Shown here: positions 1-5,431 of the stretch, in pieces
How positions within the stretch are numbered: the stretch's first letter is position 1
How the letters are laid out: each line of letters begins with the position of its first letter
Assembly: GCA_021741925.1 (NCBI GenBank)
Contig: JAIOWW010000037.1
Coordinates: 1 to 9,664, forward strand
Direction: 5' to 3'
Source: Pontimonas sp.
Lineage (GTDB): Bacteria; Actinomycetota; Actinomycetes; Actinomycetales; Microbacteriaceae
DNA length: 9,664 bases
Position numbers and translations under genes: made by a program
Notes under the pieces: model-generated
What the model saw: only the letters and a program-made list of their open reading frames with translations
Told to the model about the DNA's origin: nothing
Database searches by the model: none

Positions 1-43
1 GTAGACGAAACAGCCCCGGTCTGGCTACTGGTGATCTGGGCCT

Positions 44-61
44 GGTGTCATGTGTGACACC
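44..61. promoter_or_regulatory. Inverted repeat upstream of the helicase gene
   Basis: The arms GGTGTCA (44-50) and TGACACC (55-61) are perfect 7-bp complements separated by TGTG. The repeat lies 40 bp before the helicase ATG. It could be a protein-binding site, a leader hairpin, or the end of an upstream transcript; the pyrimidine stretch after it (TCTTCTCCCC) is not a proper T-tract. I cannot choose between these from sequence alone. Confidence 0.4.
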
Positions 62-101
62 TCTTCTCCCCATCTGATCACAAAGAAAGCTGACCTTATC
101 C

Positions 102-1655
102 ATGCCATCTTCCAAGAAGGCTCCTTCATGGCGCCCACCGACCAAACGCACCTCTTTCCAGGACCAAAAGAAGCGCAGGCCCCAGGCCCACGCTGAGGGT
201 GAGTCCCCTCGAGGCGAGCGTCGCTCCAGCGATTCTCCAGATCGTCGGCCAGCGGAGCGACGAGAAGGCGCACCGTTCCGCTCTTCGGAAAGTCGTCCCT
301 ACAAGAAGAACGACCGCAAGCCCGTATCGGGCGAGCGTCGCTCCTATCGCGATGATGACCGCAGGCCACCTCGCGATGGTGCGGGCCGCAGGCCAGAGCG
401 GAATGAGCGCTCTTTTGACGCTCCCCGCAAGCAAGCTCCCGTGGTCAACCACAAACCTTTGGAAGCTGTCGCAGTTGCGCCCGACGCTGGTGAGGGCCTG
501 GAGTTCCAGGACCTAGGTCTCGGTGACCGCATCGCGGAAGCGATTCGAGCTCAGGGAGCCATTACCCCCTTCGCTTTGCAGGCCGTGACTATTCCCGTCG
601 CACTGACCGGCCGCCACGTTCTTGGACGCGGACGCACCGGATCGGGAAAGACCATCGCGTTCAGCGCCCCCCTGGTGGAGCGCTTGCTGAGGCTCTCCAA
701 AAACGGCGTCAAGCGCGCTGTGGGTCGCGCTCCCAGGGCTCTGATTCTTGCGCCCACTCGTGAGCTCGCGTTGCAGATTGACCGCACCGTGCAGCCCATT
801 GCCCGGAGCGTGGGTCTCTTCACCACCCAGATTTATGGTGGCGTCCCACTGGGCCGCCAGATCGGCGCTCTTGAGCGCGGTGTCGACATTGTGATCGGTA
901 CTCCTGGTCGTATCGAAGACCTTATGGCGAGAGGCAAGCTCGATGTGTCCCAGGTCGTCATCTCGGTTGTCGACGAGGCAGATCACATGTCAGAGCTCGG
1001 GTTCATTGAGCCTTTGGGCCGCATCCTCCGCGCCACGTCACCGTCGGGGCAGCGCTTGCTGTTCTCCGCCACGCTTGACGCTGGTGTTGCAGGAATCGTG
1101 TCAGAGTTCCTCCCCAACCCCGCAGTTTTTGAGGTTGCCGGAGAAAACCAAGAGTCTTCCAGCATTGACCACCGTGTGTGGGTCGTGGACCAGCGCCAGA
1201 AGCGTGATGTGGTGTTGGAGCTTGCTCAGGGGCCTGGCAAGGTGTTGATGTTCACCAGGACTCGCGCCTTCGCTGAGGAGCTTGCCGATCACTTGGATGA
1301 CCACGGTGTTCCCGCGGTCAGTCTTCACGGTGATCTGAACCAGGCGAGGCGAACCCGCAACCTGGAGAAGCTCACGTCGGGTCGCGTGAACGTTCTTGTT
1401 GCTACCGATGTGGCAGCACGAGGAATTCACGTCGACGACATCGACACTGTCGTCCAGGTGGACCAGCCCGACGACTTCAAGTCTTATGTGCACCGCTCAG
1501 GTCGCACCGGGCGCGCAGGCAAGGAGGGTCGTGTGATTACGTTGACGACTCGCTCACGGTCACGCCGCCTAGTCGATCTGCTCAAGCAGGCCGGTATCTC
1601 GTGCGAGCTGGAGGAGAAGAGCGTCAAGCCTTCTCGTCCACTCGAGCGCGTCTAG
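102..1655 (+). CDS. DEAD-box ATP-dependent RNA helicase with charged N-terminal extension
   Basis: A 517-residue cytoplasmic helicase expected to unwind RNA duplexes with ATP (ribosome assembly, RNA decay or cold adaptation; the exact role is not visible). Residues 1-125 are disordered and rich in Arg, Asp, Glu, Ser and Pro, with GERRS-type repeats around residues 38-42 and 77-81. The core then shows a Q motif (ITPFALQ, 154-160), Walker A (RTGSGKT, 178-184), PTREL (218-222), TPGR (267-270), DEAD (291-294), SAT (322-324), motif V (ATDVAARG, 434-441) and motif VI (HRSGRTGRAG, 464-473). All catalytic motifs are intact, so it should be active. The ATG at 102 is the only good start after an in-frame TGA at 75-77; a weak AAGAAAG ribosome site lies about 13 nt upstream. 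It ends just past the core, without the RNA-binding C-terminal domain of DeaD/DbpA. RhlE-like is a reasonable subfamily guess, but I do not assign a symbol. Confidence 0.95.
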   Translation: MPSSKKAPSWRPPTKRTSFQDQKKRRPQAHAEGESPRGERRSSDSPDRRPAERREGAPFRSSESRPYKKNDRKPVSGERRSYRDDDRRPPRDGAGRRPERNERSFDAPRKQAPVVNHKPLEAVAVAPDAGEGLEFQDLGLGDRIAEAIRAQGAITPFALQAVTIPVALTGRHVLGRGRTGSGKTIAFSAPLVERLLRLSKNGVKRAVGRAPRALILAPTRELALQIDRTVQPIARSVGLFTTQIYGGVPLGRQIGALERGVDIVIGTPGRIEDLMARGKLDVSQVVISVVDEADHMSELGFIEPLGRILRATSPSGQRLLFSATLDAGVAGIVSEFLPNPAVFEVAGENQESSSIDHRVWVVDQRQKRDVVLELAQGPGKVLMFTRTRAFAEELADHLDDHGVPAVSLHGDLNQARRTRNLEKLTSGRVNVLVATDVAARGIHVDDIDTVVQVDQPDDFKSYVHRSGRTGRAGKEGRVITLTTRSRSRRLVDLLKQAGISCELEEKSVKPSRPLERV

Positions 1656-2521
1656 AGGGCGAGGAGTGCGCTGGCCAACAAGGCCAGCGCAAGTCCCGCC
1701 CATTGAATGAGCGCAATGCGCTCTTTCAAGATGACACTGGCGAGCAGGATTGTTCCGGCGGGGTAGAGCGCAATCAACACGGAGACCACCGAGAGATCTC
1801 CAGAGCGCAATCCGTAGATGACCGCGACATTGGCCAGCACGTCCAAGATTCCCGCGATGATGATCATGGATCCCACGCTGCGAATCTGAGTGAGCCCAGG
1901 AAGCCGGGGTGTGCGGGAGCGAACACTTCTGGCTACTACGAGAGCTCCGGTGGCGATGATGAGGGCGCTGGAGGACACCATTCGGTTGGCAAGGAGTGGA
2001 ATCAGTCCAGAGTCAGCAGGGGACAGGTCGATGAGGATGACCGTAAACCCAATGAAGGTTCCGGATCCCGCCGCCATGAGGAGCCCGATGGGTCGGGGGC
2101 GTACAGCGCCTTTTTCGGGCACGAATCCCACGAATACGACGGCGAGCAGGGCCACGGCGAGTGCGACATAGAACGACACTCCGCCGCTTTCACCCAGCGA
2201 CAGGCCCACACTCACGGGGACAATCGCGGAAATAAATGCAGTCGCAGGGGACAGAATGCCCATCGGCCCAATGGCCAAGCTGCCATAGAGCAGACCAATG
2301 CCGATTGCCCCAGCGAGTCCGGACGCTGCACCATAGAACCAGGCGTCATAGCTGGACACTGCCGCCACGAAGGGTGATGTCAGCGCGAGTCCGACCAGTC
2401 CCACAAGCGCAACACCGAGAGTGGTGAGGATGGTCGAGGAGCGCCGTGCGGCAAGCCCCCCGTAGAAGTCAGCGCCACCGTAAGCCAAGGCGCCAACGAG
2501 GCCCAGTGCGACCGTCAGCAC
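1652..2521 (-). CDS. EamA/DMT-superfamily membrane transporter
   Basis: A 289-residue, almost wholly hydrophobic inner-membrane protein with about ten predicted transmembrane segments arranged as two EamA repeats, roughly residues 1-134 and 145-289. The second repeat ends in the characteristic stretch ALYPAGTILLASVILKER (251-268), close to the family signature near the end of each EamA unit; the N-terminus GLVGALAYGGADFYGG is also typical. The family exports metabolites and amino acids or moves other small solutes; the substrate cannot be read from the sequence. The start is a GTG at 2519-2521 with only a weak GAAAG upstream; no better in-frame start is visible. The gene is divergent from cysK (106 bp apart), so the two could share control, and a role in thiol or cysteine export is possible but speculative. 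Its stop codon overlaps the helicase stop. Confidence 0.88.
   Translation of the reverse strand: MLTVALGLVGALAYGGADFYGGLAARRSSTILTTLGVALVGLVGLALTSPFVAAVSSYDAWFYGAASGLAGAIGIGLLYGSLAIGPMGILSPATAFISAIVPVSVGLSLGESGGVSFYVALAVALLAVVFVGFVPEKGAVRPRPIGLLMAAGSGTFIGFTVILIDLSPADSGLIPLLANRMVSSSALIIATGALVVARSVRSRTPRLPGLTQIRSVGSMIIIAGILDVLANVAVIYGLRSGDLSVVSVLIALYPAGTILLASVILKERIALIQWAGLALALLASALLAL
1667..1691. terminator. 10-bp-stem hairpin at the convergence of helicase and transporter genes
   Basis: The arms TGCGCTGGCC (1667-1676) and GGCCAGCGCA (1682-1691) pair perfectly around the loop AACAA. The hairpin begins 12 nt after the helicase stop and lies inside the last codons of the opposing transporter gene. 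It is GC-rich and very stable on either strand, but neither direction has a T-tract after it. Actinobacteria often use hairpins without a T-tract for termination, so a bidirectional terminator is plausible. That function is inferred; the structure is directly visible. Confidence 0.6.
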
Positions 2522-2627
2522 AAAGAAGCTTTCATCGACGTAACAGTATTACCTTCTGGGGTGGTCTTTCGACCATTCGGGAATACCCTGGGACCATTCG
2601 CCGTTGCGCACTCTAGGAGGGTCACCT
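2522..2627. promoter_or_regulatory. Divergent control region between the DMT transporter and cysK
   Basis: This 106-bp gap must hold the promoters of two divergent genes. The 9-mer GACCATTCG occurs twice, at 2571-2579 and 2592-2600, exactly 21 nt apart (two helical turns). The first copy is also part of an inverted repeat, TGGTC (2562-2566) and GACCA (2571-2575). An ATACCC half-site lies between the copies at 2583-2588. This pattern fits a regulator binding on one face of the DNA, but I do not recognise the motif; it is not the TAGAC-N6-GTCTA site of corynebacterial McbR. No T-box or SAM riboswitch was seen. The promoter elements are not clear. Confidence 0.45.
2615..2620 (+). promoter_or_regulatory. 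Ribosome binding site of cysK
   Basis: AGGAGG is a perfect Shine-Dalgarno core 7 nt before the GTG at 2628. It rules out the longer TTG start at 2604, which would place the ribosome site inside the coding sequence. Confidence 0.9.
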
Positions 2628-3563
2628 GTGTCACTTGTGTATGGAAATATCACCGAGGCTTTCGGAAACACCCCGCTCGTTCGCTTGAACCGGGTGACCG
2701 AAGGAGCCGGCGCAACAGTTCTCGCCAAGCTGGAGTTTTATAACCCTTCCTCGTCCGTGAAGGACCGATTGGCCATCGCCGTCGTTGACGCGGCCGAAGC
2801 GTCTGGCGAGCTGAAGCCAGGTGGAACCATCGTCGAAGCCACTAGTGGTAACACCGGTATCGCTTTGGCCATGGTCGCAGCCGCACGAGGCTACAAAGCC
2901 GTGTTGGCGATGCCCGAAACTATGAGCAGTGAACGCCGGATGCTCTTGCGTGCGTATGGTGCAACCCTGGTCCTCACCCCTGGACCAGAGGGTATGACCG
3001 GTGCGGTCAACAAAGCCGTCGAGATTGCTGCAGAGATTCCTGGTGCTGTCCTTGCGCGTCAGTTTGAGAATCCTGCAAACCCGGAAATCCACCGCAAGAC
3101 CACAGCTGAAGAAATTTGGCGCGACACGGATGGTGCCGTCGATGTTTTTGTGGCGGGAGTCGGGACGGGGGGAACCCTGACCGGAACTGGACAGGTGTTG
3201 AAAGAGAAGAAGCCGGGGTTGCGGGTTGTCGGGGTCGAGCCCCTCGAGTCACCGCTGCTCAATGGCGGGGAAGCTGGCCCCCACAAGATCCAAGGAATTG
3301 GTGCGAACTTTGTGCCCGCCATTTTGGACCGTGAGGTCTATGACGAGGTCATCGATGTCACGAGCCAGCAAGCTGTTGACATGGCCCGACGTTTGGGTGC
3401 CGAGGAAGGAATCCTCGGAGGCATTTCGTCTGGCGCGACGGCGCATGCTGCCGTGGAATTGGCGAAGCGCCCCGAACTTGCTGGTTCGACTATCGTCGTA
3501 ATTCTGGCAAGCTTTGGTGAGCGTTATCTCTCCACCGTTCTGTATGAGGGCCTCGACACTTAA
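2628..3563 (+). CDS. cysK: Cysteine synthase A (O-acetylserine sulfhydrylase)
   Basis: A PLP enzyme of 311 residues, the usual length, which converts O-acetylserine plus sulfide to cysteine and acetate in the cytoplasm. The PLP lysine is K45 in SSSVKDR, the substrate loop TSGNTG spans 72-77, the phosphate-binding GTGGT is at 179-183, and SSGA is at 267-270. The tail SFGERYLST is typical of CysK and argues against cystathionine beta-synthase, which needs an extra domain. The GTG start is fixed by the AGGAGG site at 2615-2620. The cysE gene starts one nucleotide after the cysK stop, so the enzyme and its substrate-forming partner are made from one message. It lies next to thioredoxin and transhydrogenase genes, consistent with a thiol-metabolism neighbourhood. 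Confidence 0.96.
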   Translation: MSLVYGNITEAFGNTPLVRLNRVTEGAGATVLAKLEFYNPSSSVKDRLAIAVVDAAEASGELKPGGTIVEATSGNTGIALAMVAAARGYKAVLAMPETMSSERRMLLRAYGATLVLTPGPEGMTGAVNKAVEIAAEIPGAVLARQFENPANPEIHRKTTAEEIWRDTDGAVDVFVAGVGTGGTLTGTGQVLKEKKPGLRVVGVEPLESPLLNGGEAGPHKIQGIGANFVPAILDREVYDEVIDVTSQQAVDMARRLGAEEGILGGISSGATAHAAVELAKRPELAGSTIVVILASFGERYLSTVLYEGLDT

Positions 3564-3564
3564 T

Positions 3565-4110
3565 ATGACTCACTCCACTCGCATGGGCGAAGACATCGCC
3601 GCGGTGCGAGACCGCGACCCTGCGGCGCGAAACAACCTTGAAGTTTTTCTGACCTCACCCGGCGTGCACGCAGTGTGGTGGCACCGAGTGGCCAGCTGGT
3701 TCTGGCGTTGGGAATGGTTTCTGATTGCCCGGATTATTTCCAACGTGGCGCGCACACTGACCGGTATCGAGATTCATCCAGGGGCCACTCTTGGTCGGCG
3801 GCTGGTCATCGACCACGGGATGGGTGTCGTCATTGGCGAGACGGCCACGGTCGGTGATGACTGCTTGATTTACCACGGTGTGACGCTCGGTGGAAAAATC
3901 GCTCAGTCCCGCGAGGAGTGCCAAGGTCGTCGTCACCCCGCAGTGGGTAACGGGGTCACTATTGGGTCAGGTGCAACACTCTTGGGCGCGATCACGGTGG
4001 GTGACGGCGCTACCATCGGGGCGAAAGCGGTGGTCCTGACCGATGTTCCAGCAAGGTCATTGGCTGTCGGTATTCCGGCGAAGATTAAGAAACCGAGCAA
4101 GCGCCCTTAG
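3565..4110 (+). CDS. cysE: Serine O-acetyltransferase
   Basis: Acetylates L-serine with acetyl-CoA to give O-acetylserine, the first committed step of cysteine synthesis. It is a 181-residue short-form enzyme: a helical N-terminal part (DPAARNNLEVFLTSPGVHAVW, about 18-38) followed by a left-handed beta-helix of hexapeptide repeats (about 67-170). Catalytic positions are E69 in IEIHP, where E. coli has Asp, and H84 in DHGMG; YHGVTLGG is at 103-110. The loop before RRHP (111-121) is a few residues longer than usual. It ends in KKPSKRP, without the terminal isoleucine tail that docks into CysK in E. coli and M. tuberculosis. The ATG at 3565 is 1 nt after cysK; an ATG at 3583 is an alternative, and neither has a strong ribosome site, so translation is probably coupled to cysK. 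Confidence 0.94.
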   Translation: MTHSTRMGEDIAAVRDRDPAARNNLEVFLTSPGVHAVWWHRVASWFWRWEWFLIARIISNVARTLTGIEIHPGATLGRRLVIDHGMGVVIGETATVGDDCLIYHGVTLGGKIAQSREECQGRRHPAVGNGVTIGSGATLLGAITVGDGATIGAKAVVLTDVPARSLAVGIPAKIKKPSKRP

Positions 4111-4119
4111 GCTTTTTTT
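4111..4119 (+). other. T7 tract in the cysE-plsC junction
   Basis: Seven T residues (4113-4119) directly precede the acyltransferase ATG. An imperfect stem, AAGC and GCTT around an 8-nt loop, sits just before it (from about 4099). With such a short stem it is at best a weak attenuator; the nine-base gap otherwise looks like a normal within-operon spacer. Confidence 0.25.
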
Positions 4120-4830
4120 ATGCTGAAGCAGGTGAGCCGCCTCACCCTGGGCCCTTTGGCCAGGGGTTTATTTCGCGCCAAGATTGTCGGGCGCAAGAAC
4201 GTTCCCCGCTCGGGTGCGGTGATTCTGGCCAGTAATCATTTGTCTTTCATTGACAGCGTGGTGATCACCTTGTTTTCTCCCAGGCCGGTGTCTTTCTTGG
4301 CCAAGGACAGCTATTTCACCGGGACGGGGGTGAAGGGATTCTTGTCTCGCACCTTCTTCCGAGGCATCGGGGCAATCCCGGTGACCCGCGGTGTGGGTCA
4401 GGCCGCCCAGGATGCCTTGGATGCAGGTCTTGGTTTGCTGCAAGAAGGTGAAGCTTTCGCCATCTATCCGGAGGGAACTAGATCGAGGGACGGGCGGCTT
4501 TATCGAGGAAAAACGGGAGTTGCCTGGTTAGCTCTCAACGCCGGCGTTCCGGTCGTTCCCGTGGCGTTGAAGGGAACGGACAAAGTTCAGCCGATTGGCG
4601 CAAAGGGCATTCGTCTCGCCAAAGTCACCATCCAGTTTGGTGAGCCACTGGACTTGTCGCACCACGGTAAAGCGGATTCAGGTCGCGCGAGGCGTCACGC
4701 TACGGATGAGGTGATGGATGCTATCGCCGCCATGTCGGGACAGGAGCGAGCTGAGGGCTACAACGAGCCACCTGCCACGACGTTCGTGGAGAAGGTCCGT
4801 CGAACCTTCCGCTCGCGCGCTGAGCTCTAG
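4120..4830 (+). CDS. 1-acyl-sn-glycerol-3-phosphate acyltransferase family protein (PlsC-like)
   Basis: A 236-residue membrane-associated acyltransferase, probably adding the second acyl chain to lysophosphatidic acid in phospholipid synthesis. The catalytic HX4D motif is HLSFID (H40, D45), motif II-type substrate contacts surround residues 71-91 (GIGAIPVTRG), the phosphate-binding motif is PEGTR (117-121), and VPVVPVAL (143-150) is motif IV. All four motifs are intact and the length is normal. The ATG at 4120 is 9 nt after the cysE stop, with only AGG (4109-4111) as a weak ribosome site; a GTG at 4132 is an alternative start. Co-transcription with cysK-cysE is likely. The link to cysteine synthesis may be only shared growth control. 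The substrate could also be another acyl acceptor, as actinobacteria carry several paralogues. Confidence 0.9.
   Translation: MLKQVSRLTLGPLARGLFRAKIVGRKNVPRSGAVILASNHLSFIDSVVITLFSPRPVSFLAKDSYFTGTGVKGFLSRTFFRGIGAIPVTRGVGQAAQDALDAGLGLLQEGEAFAIYPEGTRSRDGRLYRGKTGVAWLALNAGVPVVPVALKGTDKVQPIGAKGIRLAKVTIQFGEPLDLSHHGKADSGRARRHATDEVMDAIAAMSGQERAEGYNEPPATTFVEKVRRTFRSRAEL
4791..4809. terminator. Candidate hairpin downstream of trxA, inside the plsC end
   Basis: GAAGGT (4791-4796) and ACCTTC (4804-4809) form a 6-bp stem with a 7-nt loop, beginning 17 nt past the thioredoxin stop on the minus strand. There is no T-tract. It parallels the stronger hairpin at the other convergent junction but is short enough to be chance. 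Confidence 0.25.
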
Positions 4831-5210
4831 GCCTGTTTGGCTTCTTCGCTCGCCTGGGCTTCTTCAACCTGCTTGCGCACATTATCCATGTCGAGGCCTT
4901 TGACCGCGGTAATTACCTCTTCGAGGGCTGGCGCGGGCAACGCTCCGGGCTGTGAGAAGACCAGGATCCCATCACGGAACGCCATCAGTGTGGGGATGGA
5001 TCGGATATTTGCGGCTTGTGACAAAGCGGGTTGAGCCTCGGTATCCACCTTGCCGAAAGTGACATCGCTGTGAGTGTTGCTCGCTGCTTCATAGACCGGA
5101 GCAAAAGCTACGCAAGGTCCACACCAGGCCGCCCAAAAGTCAACAAGAGTGATGCCGTCGGAGGTGACGGTCTTTTCAAAGTCTTCGTAAGTGAGGTCAA
5201 TGGTGGGCAT
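4827..5210 (-). CDS. trxA: Thioredoxin
   Basis: A 127-residue cytoplasmic thiol-disulfide oxidoreductase, reduced by thioredoxin reductase with NADPH and reducing protein disulfides and persulfides. The active site WCGPC is at 29-33 (redox cysteines C30 and C33), preceded by DFWAAW; the cis-proline is P73 in SIPT, and the family pattern MAFRDGILV follows. After the fold there is a charged tail of about 20 residues (DNVRKQVEEAQASEEAKQA) that is absent from the classic 108-residue thioredoxin. The start at 5210 is fixed by AAAGGA six nt upstream; a longer start at 5246 would lie inside the operator palindrome. The gene converges on the PlsC gene and overlaps its stop. It is monocistronic in this window, with its own regulated promoter region. 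Confidence 0.95.
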   Translation of the reverse strand: MPTIDLTYEDFEKTVTSDGITLVDFWAAWCGPCVAFAPVYEAASNTHSDVTFGKVDTEAQPALSQAANIRSIPTLMAFRDGILVFSQPGALPAPALEEVITAVKGLDMDNVRKQVEEAQASEEAKQA

Positions 5211-5237
5211 CGTGGGTCCTTTCGTGTTGTCACCACA

Positions 5238-5253
5238 ATACCCCATGGGGTAT
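5238..5253. promoter_or_regulatory. 16-bp perfect palindrome upstream of trxA; CsoR/CstR-type operator candidate
   Basis: ATACCCCATGGGGTAT is a perfect palindrome, 27 nt before the thioredoxin start. The C-tract/G-tract form matches the type of operator bound by the CsoR/RcnR/CstR family (copper, nickel or persulfide sensors). On the minus strand a weak -10 (TATTGT, 5235-5240) overlaps its downstream edge, and a poor -35 (TTTTCC, 5258-5263) lies 17 bp further upstream, so a bound repressor would occupy the spacer. The cognate regulator is not in this window. The match to the family is from memory of published motifs. Confidence 0.7.
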
Positions 5254-5431
5254 CCGGGGAAAACTCCTGTTCGCCATGCGCTAACAGACGATGAACGGCA
5301 CGTAGTAGGTCTGAAACAAAAGTTAGGGCGAGTTCTAGGTCTCGATGGTGCTCTAACCCCAGGGCTCTAGAGGGTTCCAGGCGAGAAGCGTATTCTGATG
5401 CCAGATTTTTGTGATCAACGAGGAGAGCATC
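5254..5431. other. Upstream region of the acyl-CoA oxidase gene, without a gene
   Basis: About 178 bp between the trxA operator and the oxidase gene, with no credible ORF. The 7-mer TAGGTCT occurs at 5306-5312 and 5336-5342, 30 nt apart. An 8-bp palindrome, CTCTAGAG, lies at 5365-5372 inside a looser AACCC/GGGTT pair (5355-5359 and 5372-5376). A TATTCT at 5391-5396 could be a -10, but no matching -35 is visible. These are weak signals. The oxidase ribosome site AGGAG is at 5421-5425. Confidence 0.35.

Noticed and set aside
1..57. Possible end of an upstream gene (frame 1, ending in TGA at 55-57)
   Set aside because: Too short to test. The hydrophobic WLLVIWAW could be chance, and frame 3 is also open to 75-77, so the frame cannot be decided.
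1601..2377. A 258-residue ORF on the plus strand
   Set aside because: It is antisense to the transporter. Its protein is low-complexity and His/Gly/Glu-rich, while the minus-strand frame encodes a coherent EamA membrane protein.
2604..2627. Longer N-terminus of CysK starting with TTG at 2604
   Set aside because: It would put the perfect AGGAGG ribosome site inside the coding sequence; the GTG at 2628 fits both the site and the family N-terminus.
2522..2627. SAM riboswitch or T-box before cysK
   Set aside because: The 106-bp gap is too short for two divergent promoters plus such a leader, and no T-box motif or antiterminator was visible.
5211..5246. Longer thioredoxin starting at 5246
   Set aside because: The extra residues would be encoded by the operator palindrome and ribosome site; the ATG at 5210 has AAAGGA at correct spacing and a typical thioredoxin N-terminus.
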